Below, one piece after another: positions 37,992 to 46,546 of a stretch of DNA of 64,000 nucleotides (the first letter of the stretch is position 1; the number at the start of each line of letters is the position of its first letter). Source of the stretch: Chloroflexota bacterium (GTDB lineage Bacteria; Chloroflexota; Anaerolineae; UBA7937; B3-Chlor); contig JAUWLF010000003.1 in NCBI GenBank assembly GCA_030613785.1, positions 44,393 through 108,392 of the forward strand. Reading direction: 5' to 3'. The notes under the pieces were generated by a model, which was not told the DNA's origin, ran no database searches, and saw nothing but the letters and a program-made list of their open reading frames with translations. The translations under genes and the position numbers were made by a program.

Positions 37992-38137
37992 CCCCCTTTC
38001 TCTCCTTGTTGCTCGCGATTACCCACTCTGATCATCCAGCTCAGGGAAGCTCATCATATTATGGGTTCCAAGGGTGATCCGCTAGCACACTCTCTACCTG
38101 ACAACCCAGCAGCCAACCCCTATCCACTTGCAGGTGC

Positions 38138-38752
38138 CTATGGTTCTACCTCTACGCCTCGAGATCTCTCTCCGTCGAGCTGGATGATGGCTGGCTCAAA
38201 TCTCATCACGATGATGGATAGAGAGCCCAGCTTCACTCTACCACTCACACCCAGAAAGTGCCGGCATACTGCCCTGATCACGCTGCCGTGGGTCACAACG
38301 CCGATGACATCACGTCCTGATGCATCTCTCACGATGGTCTCGAAGACGTTCCGGACTCTACTATCAAACTCATCAACCGGCTCGGCCCCCGGTATCAGCT
38401 CCCCTGCATAGTAATCACCAGGTGTGTGTTCGAGCTCCTTCAGAATGGGGCCGAATATCTCCCTGGCCTTTGACCTCTCTACACCAGACAGAACTCCGTA
38501 TGAGTTCCTGTCCACCAAATCATCAACGATTCTCACTTCGCAGCCCAGGGCCTTGCCAAGAATGGCTGCGGTTCCGTGTCCACGTCTGTCTGGGCCCGCA
38601 TAGAGCACTCCAATACCAGAGTCAGCCAACTCGGCTGCCAGTTCTCTCGCATCTGCACGCCCCGCTTCGGTTAGAGGGAAATCTGAGAGTCCACCATAGC
38701 AATCTTCAATCTCATCAACTGATTCTGCGTGACGTAGCAAGAAGATCCTCAT
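38138..38752 (-). CDS. Histidine phosphatase (phosphoglycerate-mutase-like)
   Basis: 204 aa. The phosphohistidine motif is FLLRHAES near the N-terminus (usual LRHGE with Ala for Gly), then SDFPLTEAGRADARELA, LYAGPDRRGHGTA and the second catalytic His in IGVVTHGSVIRA. Members remove phosphate from small molecules such as alpha-ribazole-5'-phosphate or sugar phosphates. It could dephosphorylate phosphosulfolactate here, but that is conjecture. Its start abuts a duplicated sufS fragment (junction at 38753/38754), so its original upstream region was replaced. Confidence 0.8.
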   Translation of the reverse strand: MRIFLLRHAESVDEIEDCYGGLSDFPLTEAGRADARELAAELADSGIGVLYAGPDRRGHGTAAILGKALGCEVRIVDDLVDRNSYGVLSGVERSKAREIFGPILKELEHTPGDYYAGELIPGAEPVDEFDSRVRNVFETIVRDASGRDVIGVVTHGSVIRAVCRHFLGVSGRVKLGSLSIIVMRFEPAIIQLDGERSRGVEVEP

Positions 38753-38753
38753 T

Positions 38754-39050
38754 GTTTATTGCCTCCGTAGTATTCTTGGTGAAGATGACTTCATTTGCTG
38801 ACCTCGCATTGACCAGCCGTTGCAGACTCGCCCGCGCTTTCGATACCTCTCCTCTGACCTCATTTCCGAACCAGTGCACGCTCCTGCCATGACCGCCGCA
38901 ACTTGGGAATAGCTCGTAGTGGCGCGTCAGACTCTCTATCACCGGACGAGGCTTCATAGCCATACCTACGCTGTCGAAGTAGATTGGTGGCCTTCCTGCT
39001 CTTGTCCTCCGTAGAGCGGGAAAGGCTTGCCTAATCTGGTCCACCTGCAT
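38754..39050 (-). pseudogene. Duplicated 5' fragment of SufS-like gene (copy B')
   Basis: 297 bases starting at the sufS ATG (39050) and ending abruptly at codon 99, immediately before the histidine phosphatase gene. They align without gaps to 40277-40573, the first 297 bases of copy B, with about eight mismatches (roughly 97% identity). The PLP lysine and active cysteine are not included. Reading on produces a dozen unrelated residues and a stop within the next gene. It is a recent partial duplication and cannot encode an active enzyme. Confidence 0.9.
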
Positions 39051-39312
39051 CGCGGATCTCTCGTCCCCTCGCTAGATCGCATAGGACGTTGGCTGTGACA
39101 AACATTGCCGGATCGCACGTAGCGCATTCGAATCTGACGTCGACGATCCTGGAATCCTCGATAGCAAGATAGAGGAAAAGATGGTCCCTGCCTCCTCGGC
39201 AACCCTCAGCATCGGCCATCGCGTCCGGATGGGAAATCCTGCCCAGATTGCGGTTCTCCCCAGGCCCGGAGAACATGTGCCTGAAATGCTCGGCTACTAC
39301 AGGGTCAGTCAC
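39031..39312 (-). pseudogene. Truncated NifU/IscU-like protein, copy B
   Basis: 93 codons with a GTG start overlapping the end of sufS copy B by eight bases, the same overlap as in copy A. It matches copy A through CDLARGREIRDA and then stops after four unrelated residues, because the duplicated sufS start has been joined at a shared ATGCA (39046-39050). The C-terminal helices and the third ligand region are lost. The C38- and C66-equivalent cysteines remain. Confidence 0.85.
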
Positions 39313-40573
39313 CCGCCCCAAGCTCCACGCGCGGAAAGCTCTTGGTCTCGTACATGATCTCATCAACAGTCTCGACAAAGACTTTGCATTCTGCCATAGT
39401 GTTATACAGGTACAGCGAGACTCTTGTGGCGGTGATGTTGCGGTTTATTCCCCTTGCGTTGAACCACGAATGTACACAGAAAGTCCCTGTCCTCAACATG
39501 ATATTGGCCCGCTCATCGAACTGCTCGCCTATGTCTCCAAGTCCTAGTCTTCTGATGAAAAACGTGAGTATGCCGCCACGCAGACGAGCATCCTGCGGGC
39601 CTACTATGTCTATGTCCTCGTGTCTCTGCAGTTGCTCAGTCACATACTTGTTCAGCTCGTGCTCGTGTCGAGAGATGTTCTCTAGACCTATGCCCATCAG
39701 GTATTCCGCAGCAGCGCCGGCCGCAATGATGCCAGCGTAGTCCTGAAGACCTGCCTCAAAGCGCCACGGGGAATCGAGGTATAGCGGCTCCTGATTATAG
39801 AAAGTGTCCGCCACCGTATCACCGCCAACTATGAAGTTCTCAAGCTTGTTGAGCGATTCTTCTTTGCCGCAGAGAACTCCCACGCCCGTGGGGCCGCACA
39901 TCTTATGCACTGAGAAGGCGAGGAAATCCACGTCCAATTCCTGCATATCTATACGCCTGTGTGGCACACTCTGTGCGGCATCGAGCATCACGGGAACATC
40001 GTGGGCATGGCATAAGTCGATAACTTCCTTCGCCGGAATGGTGTAGCCATCGAGGTTGGACATGTGCACCATGCTCACGAGTTTCACACCGCCCGCTTTG
40101 ATCCTTTGTCTTAGGCTCTCTAAGTTGAAGGTGTTGTCATCGTTTGAAGGGACAACTTCATGTCGAATACGCCCCTTGGCCTCGAGTTTGCGCCATGGGC
40201 AGAGATTCGAGTTATGCTCCTTGTCGGTAGTGAGTACGACATCAGCTTTCTGGAAGGGATAGCTGTACGCGACCAAGTTTATTGCCTCCGTAGCATTCTT
40301 GGTGAAGATGACTTCATTTGCTGACCTCGCATTGACCAGCTGTTGCAGACTCGCCCGCGCTTTCGATACCTCTCCTCTGACCTCATTTCCGAACCAGTGC
40401 ACGCTCCTGCCATGACCGCCGCAACTTGGGAACAGCTCGTAGTAGCGCGTCAGACTCTCTATCACCGGACGAGGCTTCATAGCCATACTCGCGCTGTCGA
40501 AGTAGATTGGTGGCCTTCCTGCTCTTGTCCTCCGTAGGGCGGGAAAGGCTTGCCTAATCTGGTCCACCTGCAT
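39305..40573 (-). CDS. SufS-like cysteine desulfurase, copy B
   Basis: 422 aa, complete. D198 and Q201 in VMLDAAQSV hold the PLP ring, K224 in FSVHKMCG is the Schiff-base lysine, and C367 in RTGTFCVHSW is the persulfide cysteine. The C-terminus (NRNITATRVSLYLYN) is typical of SufS/CsdA. Close paralogue of copy A seven kilobases away; the two copies flank the ComA-exporter block as direct repeats. Its NifU-like partner is truncated, so it probably relies on copy A's partner or another acceptor. Confidence 0.85.
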   Translation of the reverse strand: MQVDQIRQAFPALRRTRAGRPPIYFDSASMAMKPRPVIESLTRYYELFPSCGGHGRSVHWFGNEVRGEVSKARASLQQLVNARSANEVIFTKNATEAINLVAYSYPFQKADVVLTTDKEHNSNLCPWRKLEAKGRIRHEVVPSNDDNTFNLESLRQRIKAGGVKLVSMVHMSNLDGYTIPAKEVIDLCHAHDVPVMLDAAQSVPHRRIDMQELDVDFLAFSVHKMCGPTGVGVLCGKEESLNKLENFIVGGDTVADTFYNQEPLYLDSPWRFEAGLQDYAGIIAAGAAAEYLMGIGLENISRHEHELNKYVTEQLQRHEDIDIVGPQDARLRGGILTFFIRRLGLGDIGEQFDERANIMLRTGTFCVHSWFNARGINRNITATRVSLYLYNTMAECKVFVETVDEIMYETKSFPRVELGAGD

Positions 40574-40705
40574 CTTGTCTACTCTCCCCGTCCCAGATGC
40601 GCTATCAAGCCATCATCTGTGGTGCGCGAAGGCGCCGCAAGACTCTTTCTGGAGGCCACCGCCCTCCCTTTCCTCGACGAGCCCTGCTCTGACCGTGCCG
40701 GGCCT

Positions 40706-41875
40706 CTACAACACATCACTCATCCGCTCGAGTGCCTCCTGGATTCGCGGCGCAGAATTGTCAAAGGCCATCCTTACGTGGCCTTCCCCGCTGTCCCCAA
40801 AGGCGATGCCTGGTACGACCGCCACTCTTGCCCTGTCCAGCAGCATGTCTGCGAATTCCATCGAGGACATGTTCGTCTTCGATATGTCTGGGAAGCAATA
40901 GTAGGTGCCCTCCGGTCGGTGGCAGGACACGCCTGCCAAACTGTTGAGGCCATCCGTCAAGATATCTCGTCGCTCATGGAATGCCTCCACCATTTGGCGC
41001 ACAAAGCCTTGCGGGCCGGCCAGAGCTCCTATGCCCCCGTATTGGCTGAAGGAAGTGGCGCAGTTCGCTATGTGTTGCTGAACCTTCAGTATCTCACTCG
41101 TCAACGATTCTTTCGCCCCCAAGTATCCGAGGCGAAAGCCCGTCATAGCATATACCTTGGAAAAACCGTTCACAGTGATGGTCCTCGCTGCCATATCAGG
41201 CAGACTGCCGACACTAACGTGCCGATGGGCATCGTACAGGAATGCCTCGTACACTTCATCCGAAAGAATGAACAGATTGTTCTCCGAAGCTACATCGGCT
41301 ATGGCCTCAAGTTCCTCCCTACGGTAGACTCGCCCTGTCGGGTTGTTTGGCGAGTTCACGATCAGCAGTCTAGAGTTCGGTGTGAGCTTCTCCCGTAGCT
41401 TGGCGCCGTTCACGCGGAAATACTCGTCTTTACTCAGCGACACACGGACCGGCACACCTCCCGCCAGACGAACGCTAGGTTCGTAGGACACCCAAGAAGG
41501 ATCCAGTATCAATGCCTCGTCCCCCAGATCTATGGTTGAGGCGATAGCCGCGAAAACGGCCATTTTCACACCTGGAGTCACGATGATCTCCGTCTCAGGG
41601 TCGAAATCCAACTCGTTCTCCTCCATCAGCTTGCTGGCTATGGCCTCCCGGAGCTTGCTCAACCCACGGCTCTCTGTATATCGGGTTTGACCTTCCTCTA
41701 TGGCTTTCTTGGTCGCGTCCCCGATGTGAGGCGGTGTTGCACCGAAATCAGTCTCTCCACCACCCAAGTTGATGACGTCGAATCCCTGCTGGACCAGGGC
41801 ACGTGTCTTGACGGTAATCATGAGAGTAGCGGCTGGCTCAACGCGAGCAACCCTCGCCGAAGGACTCGGCAGCAT
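40706..41875 (-). CDS. Class I/II aminotransferase (aspartate-aminotransferase-like)
   Basis: 389 aa PLP enzyme. ESRGLSKLREAIA and VTPGVKMAVFAA open the PLP domain. The segments IVNSPNNPTGRVY, ILSDEVYEAFLYD and NGFSKVYAMTGFRLGYLG carry the Asn, Asp/Tyr and Lys that bind the cofactor, and a C-terminal Arg near GHVRMAFD should bind the alpha-carboxylate. It is closest to bacterial aspartate aminotransferases of the 1-gamma type. Such enzymes also accept cysteate, giving sulfopyruvate. GGGAGGG precedes the ATG. Confidence 0.85.
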   Translation of the reverse strand: MLPSPSARVARVEPAATLMITVKTRALVQQGFDVINLGGGETDFGATPPHIGDATKKAIEEGQTRYTESRGLSKLREAIASKLMEENELDFDPETEIIVTPGVKMAVFAAIASTIDLGDEALILDPSWVSYEPSVRLAGGVPVRVSLSKDEYFRVNGAKLREKLTPNSRLLIVNSPNNPTGRVYRREELEAIADVASENNLFILSDEVYEAFLYDAHRHVSVGSLPDMAARTITVNGFSKVYAMTGFRLGYLGAKESLTSEILKVQQHIANCATSFSQYGGIGALAGPQGFVRQMVEAFHERRDILTDGLNSLAGVSCHRPEGTYYCFPDISKTNMSSMEFADMLLDRARVAVVPGIAFGDSGEGHVRMAFDNSAPRIQEALERMSDVL

Positions 41876-41891
41876 GGCTTTCCCTCCCTTC

Positions 41892-43127
41892 TCACAGACC
41901 CAATGCGTGCTCTACTTCATCTACTGACGATCCGCCTAGTACCGGCTGAGGACAGTAGTCGAGAATAAGATCAGGATGTTTCAGCCCGTGCCCTGTCACG
42001 GTCACCACCACCACCTCATCTGCCGATACCAGGCCCTGCTCTTTCAACCTTAACAAGCCAGCCAGGGCCAGAGCCCCTGCTGGCTCCGCGAATATCCCTT
42101 CGGAGGCAAGCAGTCTTACAGCCCTGACCAGGTCCTCGTCAGTCGCCACTGTTGCCAGAGCATCGACTTCCCTGAGCACTTCCAAGGTGCGCTGGCCCGC
42201 GATTCCAGGATCGCCTGGGGAAATACTGCAAATCGTTTCACCTCGAACCACAGGTTCGACGCTCTCCTTACCCTCCACGTAGGCCGTCACTATCGGGGCA
42301 GAAGCCGCGGGTTGCACCGCAGTGAGTTTTGGCACTCTATCTGCGAAACCAAGCTCCAGCAACTCCGTGAGTCCTTTCCAAGTGGCAACAACGCCATTGC
42401 CGACACCGACGGGAAGTACTATCCTATCCGGCAATCTCCCTCCCATTTGATCCCAAATAGCATGAGCGTAGGTCTTCTTGCCTTCTAGTCTGAAGGGATT
42501 GATCTGTCCGTCGCAATCATACCAGCCATGCCTGTCTCGCACTTGGAAGAACACATTCTCATTCAGCTCTTCTACGAGGACAACCTTCGCCCCACACACA
42601 AGCATCTGAGCCAGCTGCGCATTGGAGGGAGAGCCTTTTCGTCTGGCCACAAAGACGACGCATTCAAGACCGGCCCTGGCTGCGTAGGTCGCTAGCGAAG
42701 CGCCTGCGTTGCCGGCGGACATTATGCACACGGTATCCGCTTTGAACTCCAGCGCCTTTTCCACCACTATCGGGATCGAACGATCCTTCAGGGAACCGGT
42801 CGGGGAATAGGTGTCGTTCTTAAGGAATAGTGCCCTCACTCCAATAGTCTCCGCTAGCTTCGCACTCCTCAACAGCGGCGTTTCATACTCGCACAAGGAC
42901 ACTCTTTCCATAAGGGATTCATCTTCAATGGGCAGGAATTCCAGCCACTTCCTCCAGATAATGGGGGGCCTGCCTCTAACTTCTGCGGGGCTAATCTTGT
43001 TCGCCAATGCTGCATAGTCGAGTACTGGATCCAGAACGCCTCCGCAGCGATCGCACAAATACCTGAATTCCTTAGCCGAGTACTCTGTGTTGCAGGAGGT
43101 GCAAGATAAGTTCAAGACATAGCTCAT
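41892..43127 (-). CDS. Threonine-synthase paralogue (possible cysteate-synthase-like PLP enzyme)
   Basis: 411 aa, fold-type II PLP enzyme. It has the threonine-synthase N-terminal cysteines (CTSC and LCDRCGG), the PLP lysine in SPTGSLKDRSIPIV, the SAGNAGASLATYAA loop, and LPVGVGNGVVATWKGL for the phosphate. A normal threonine synthase is already present at 30554, so this copy may have another substrate. Cysteate synthase of Methanosarcina (phosphoserine plus sulfite to cysteate) evolved from this family. The assignment as cysteate synthase here is a hypothesis from context; threonine synthase or an ammonia-lyase is also possible. Confidence 0.65.
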   Translation of the reverse strand: MSYVLNLSCTSCNTEYSAKEFRYLCDRCGGVLDPVLDYAALANKISPAEVRGRPPIIWRKWLEFLPIEDESLMERVSLCEYETPLLRSAKLAETIGVRALFLKNDTYSPTGSLKDRSIPIVVEKALEFKADTVCIMSAGNAGASLATYAARAGLECVVFVARRKGSPSNAQLAQMLVCGAKVVLVEELNENVFFQVRDRHGWYDCDGQINPFRLEGKKTYAHAIWDQMGGRLPDRIVLPVGVGNGVVATWKGLTELLELGFADRVPKLTAVQPAASAPIVTAYVEGKESVEPVVRGETICSISPGDPGIAGQRTLEVLREVDALATVATDEDLVRAVRLLASEGIFAEPAGALALAGLLRLKEQGLVSADEVVVVTVTGHGLKHPDLILDYCPQPVLGGSSVDEVEHALGL

Positions 43128-43315
43128 CAGGTCATGTCCTCCCAGGGCTCCAGTATCTCTACAATAACTGCTTTGGGTCGCACACTGCTGTGCCGCAGCT
43201 TGATACCTGGCGAAGCCGTATCGACTTCACGATCCCAGCGTGCCTCCTTGGAGATTGCCGGTTCGGGATGTCTAGACCAGTGCAGATTGTGAACCGGATG
43301 ATCGCTTGGGCTCAG
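43127..43315 (-). other. Open frame of about 60 codons without a standard start
   Basis: Between the creatininase-family stop and the threonine-synthase paralogue one frame is open over the whole gap and ends in a TGA that overlaps the next ATG (TGATG), a coupling arrangement. Its translation (for example ISKEARWDREVDTASPGIKL then VIVEILEPWEDMT) looks protein-like, but no ATG, GTG or TTG occurs in its first part. It could use a rare start, or be a frameshifted end of the preceding gene. Confidence 0.25.
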
Positions 43316-43316
43316 A

Positions 43317-44123
43317 TCAAGTCGACGGTTGAGCCCTTCTCAGAGTGATCTCACCTTGCTTGAGTTGCTGCAGGAAATCCACGAGAACTCGTGTCCACGC
43401 GTCAAGAACCTTCTGTCCTCTCTCCGCGCTGGCGAAGGCTGGGTCTCCGAAGATCCCATACTCGCTGATCTCGTCAGATGTCGCGAATATGGAGATTGCC
43501 CCTACTCGACCCGAGCAACGCGGCCATGGTACAGCCCCGGCAGGCCAGTCGACCAACAACTCCCCCTTGACTGCGCTCTCCATGTCGACATCTTCAGGGC
43601 TGATAGCCAGGTCTGTTGAAGCCTCTTGGGAGCCCCCATGCGCGTCAATCTCGGGAGCTCCAGCCGGTTTTGGTACCTTTTCCAATTCCCAAACCGCTAT
43701 GTTGCATAGTAAGGCTCCCGTCTCATACTTCAGCTCCTCGCACGCTATGTCCAAGGGAGCAATGTTGCCGCCATGGCCGTTGACCACCACGATTTTGTCA
43801 AAGCCGTGGCGCGCCAGCGAACGGCCAATGTCTTTGACAAGCTCGATCAACGTCTGATTCTTTATGTGGATGGTTCCAGCGAAACCCATCTGCTGTTCGG
43901 TGTTGCCCCAGGGCACGATTGGAGCCACAACCACCCCAACTTCAGCTGCCGCTCTCCTCACCACATGCTCGGTGTACAGGGTGTCGGTGTTCAGTGGCAG
44001 AGCTGGTCCATGATTCTCCACAGCACCAACTGGGATGATCACAATGCCATTGGACTCCTTCACTGCCTCCTGAACCTGTTTTGAGGTCATCCGTTCCAGC
44101 AGGACTTTCTTCTCAAGGACCAT
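43317..44123 (-). CDS. Creatininase-family amidohydrolase
   Basis: 268 aa. The metal-binding motifs are visible: PVGAVENHGPALPLNTDT (Glu, His and Asp ligands), VVNGHGGNIAPLD and DAHGGSQEAS (Glu). Family members hydrolyse cyclic amides or formamides, such as creatinine and N-formyl intermediates. With the peptide importer and M28 peptidase it probably opens or trims an imported amide. It starts 21 bases after the peptidase. Confidence 0.85.
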   Translation of the reverse strand: MVLEKKVLLERMTSKQVQEAVKESNGIVIIPVGAVENHGPALPLNTDTLYTEHVVRRAAAEVGVVVAPIVPWGNTEQQMGFAGTIHIKNQTLIELVKDIGRSLARHGFDKIVVVNGHGGNIAPLDIACEELKYETGALLCNIAVWELEKVPKPAGAPEIDAHGGSQEASTDLAISPEDVDMESAVKGELLVDWPAGAVPWPRCSGRVGAISIFATSDEISEYGIFGDPAFASAERGQKVLDAWTRVLVDFLQQLKQGEITLRRAQPST

Positions 44124-44144
44124 CTACATCCTCCTTATCACAGC

Positions 44145-45398
44145 TTAGAGACTATCCAGACTCACACTCTTGTCGAGTCTCAACGAGGCAACGGTGAGAA
44201 TGTCGGCCGCTACCTTCAATCCATTGACATCGATCGTCTCAGGCACATCCTCGGCTGTATGATTGTAGTGCCATCCTCTTCTCCCTATCCAAGCTCCCGG
44301 AATACCAGCCTCGATGAAGGCTTCGGTGTCAGCCAACCCCATGGCAGATACAGCAGGCACCAAATGGTACCCCAGATCGCCTGCCGCTTCCGATACTATT
44401 CTATTCAGAGCATCAGACGCCTGCACAGTCCTATTAGGCCATCGTCCCTCCTTGTATATGACCAGTTTCGTGCCTTCTCCAAGGACGTCCGCGTTGAGGA
44501 CGGCTTTGACGCTCTTCATCTTGGCTTTGTTGCCATCTACAAAGGCGCGCATTCCTATTGCCCCACCCTCTTCACCTGTCGAGAGGAGGGCCCAGATAGT
44601 CCGGCTTGGCTGATAGGAGGCGAAGACCTTCAACACTTCTAGTACAATCGCTACGCCAGAAGCGTTGTCATTAGCACCTGGGCTACCTGGCACAGTCTCG
44701 TAGTGTGCACAGAGGATAATGATCTCCTCGGGCCGTTTCTGTCCACTGACTATGCCTATCACATGTTCACCCGTGCTTATTCCGAGGTCGGTATCCACAC
44801 GAAGCACGAGGGTTATTGGGTTCCTCGACAACTGGCGCCTCAAGAACTCCCCGTCCTCATAGCTAATGCTGACAATCGGTATTTTCGAACCGTATCGCGC
44901 CAATCCATAGGTGGAGATTCGTCTGCCTCGCTGCCTATTGATCCAGACACAGCCAGCGGCACCCTTCTCGGCTGCAAGCTCCGATTTTGTGACTGGATGA
45001 CCGCTCCCCTCCGTGGCTAGCACTATGGCGCCAGACACGTTCTTACCGTCGTATTCCTTCTCTGTCCCATGACCCACATCAATGACGTTGTCGGCCTTTA
45101 GGCCACCTCCAGGAGAGGCTGCCGATCGGTAGTTCGCTAGACATTCAATGGTCCTCTGCTCTGGCGAAATCAGCTTGAGTTCCGCTTTGGTACTATAGGA
45201 TACCGCTATTTCGAAATCGGCCGTCTCAAAATCGGCACCGTAGCTCTTAAGCTCTTCCTCGAAATACTGGATCGACTTCTCATGCCCGGGGGATCCAAGA
45301 GGCCTCGGGCCAAAGTCGCACAGCTTCTCGATATGCCTGAAGATTCGAGACGCGGACAGCCTGAGAGCTAGCTCCCTTTCAAGCTCACTGAGCGCCAT
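44145..45398 (-). CDS. M28-family zinc aminopeptidase
   Basis: 417 aa, start at ATG 45398 with GGAGGA upstream (the frame runs 28 codons further). The two-zinc site is visible as ILCAHYETVPGSPGANDNAS (His, Asp) and ALLSTGEEGGAIGMRAF (Glu pair). A protease-associated insert with ATEGSGHPVTKSELAAEKGA precedes the catalytic domain. There is no signal peptide, so it acts in the cytoplasm, where it would cleave peptides brought in by the neighbouring importer. Confidence 0.85.
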   Translation of the reverse strand: MALSELERELALRLSASRIFRHIEKLCDFGPRPLGSPGHEKSIQYFEEELKSYGADFETADFEIAVSYSTKAELKLISPEQRTIECLANYRSAASPGGGLKADNVIDVGHGTEKEYDGKNVSGAIVLATEGSGHPVTKSELAAEKGAAGCVWINRQRGRRISTYGLARYGSKIPIVSISYEDGEFLRRQLSRNPITLVLRVDTDLGISTGEHVIGIVSGQKRPEEIIILCAHYETVPGSPGANDNASGVAIVLEVLKVFASYQPSRTIWALLSTGEEGGAIGMRAFVDGNKAKMKSVKAVLNADVLGEGTKLVIYKEGRWPNRTVQASDALNRIVSEAAGDLGYHLVPAVSAMGLADTEAFIEAGIPGAWIGRRGWHYNHTAEDVPETIDVNGLKVAADILTVASLRLDKSVSLDSL

Positions 45399-45571
45399 TT
45401 CGTCGTCCTCCTGGTGCACTATACTCATCCCTATGCTATCTGCGAGAACGCTTTCAGCCCTTATCCGATATCTCTCCACCACCGTTCCGTCCTAGAGATT
45501 CTTCAACGGTCTGTCAGATTCTTGACTCCCAGCGGTTGCCGAGCCAGGGTTCAGACTTGGCGGTGGTTTCG

Positions 45572-46546
45572 TCATACAACATGCATGTGGCAAGCCACAG
45601 AGTGATCAGGGGACACTTCATGGAGCATTGGGGTTCTCTCGCCACACACACCCATGGCAAAGGGGCATCTCGGCAGCAGGCCACAGCCTTGTGTAGGGCC
45701 GATAGTCGAGGAGCCCTCTCCTGGCAACACCACGCGCTCCTTCCTTTCGGAAGGATGAGACACTGGAACAGCCGATATCAGTGCTTTAGTGTAGGGATGG
45801 ACTGGCCGAGACAAGATCGCCTGGGTCGCACCAAATTCCACTAGTCGACCCAGATACATAACCGCCAAACGATTAGACAGACTACTCACCAAACATAGAT
45901 CGTGAGTGATGAACAAATATGAGAGGCCAAGCTTGACTTGTAGGTCTTTCAATACGTTGATCAGTTTGGCCTGCACTGACACATCCAGAGACGACGTGGG
46001 CTCGTCAAGAATGACCAGCTTGGGATGGGTTGCTATGGCTCTCGCAATTCCTATCCGCTGCCGTTCTCCGCCCGAAAGCTGGTGAGGGTACCGTTTCGCG
46101 TATTGCGGTCCCAGCCCAACCAATTCGAGAAGGTCCACCGCTCTTTCACGAGCTTCCTTACGGGAGTATAGGCCGTGGATCCAGAGTGGTTCGGCTACCA
46201 TACTACCAACAGGTAGCCTGGGATTCAGAGAGTCCATAGGATCCTGGAATACCATCTGCATATCTCGTCTCAGTCCTCGTAGCCCGTCGCCCCGCACAGC
46301 AGTCACATCCACCTCACCCAGCAACACTTGTCCACTGGTAGGCTCCTCTAGCCTCAACACACATCTGGCTACGGTCGTCTTGCCGCTTCCTGACTCGCCC
46401 ACCAAGCCAACAGTTTCTCCTGCTTGGACATCAAGGGAGACGTCATCAACGGCATGAAGCCACTTCGTCCTGAGGAAACCACTGCGTACAGGATAGTACT
46501 TCTTCAGATTTGTGACCTTGAGAACTGTCACCATGCTAGGGCTCAC
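45572..46546 (-). CDS. Peptide ABC transporter ATP-binding protein (OppF/DppF)
   Basis: 324 aa. Walker A is GLVGESGSGKTTVARCVLRL, the ABC signature LSGGERQRIGIARA and Walker B KLVILDEPTSSLDVS. The C-terminal oligopeptide-transporter extension has HPYTKALISAVP and the paired cysteines (CGLLPRCPFA, CHMHV) expected for this subfamily. The GTG start overlaps oppD by 11 bases; an ATG four codons on is an alternative. Confidence 0.92.
   Translation of the reverse strand: MSPSMVTVLKVTNLKKYYPVRSGFLRTKWLHAVDDVSLDVQAGETVGLVGESGSGKTTVARCVLRLEEPTSGQVLLGEVDVTAVRGDGLRGLRRDMQMVFQDPMDSLNPRLPVGSMVAEPLWIHGLYSRKEARERAVDLLELVGLGPQYAKRYPHQLSGGERQRIGIARAIATHPKLVILDEPTSSLDVSVQAKLINVLKDLQVKLGLSYLFITHDLCLVSSLSNRLAVMYLGRLVEFGATQAILSRPVHPYTKALISAVPVSHPSERKERVVLPGEGSSTIGPTQGCGLLPRCPFAMGVCGERTPMLHEVSPDHSVACHMHVV

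Noticed and set aside
32133..40573. Composite transposon bounded by the SufS/NifU copies
   Set aside because: No transposase, terminal inverted repeats or target-site duplications are visible at the boundaries.
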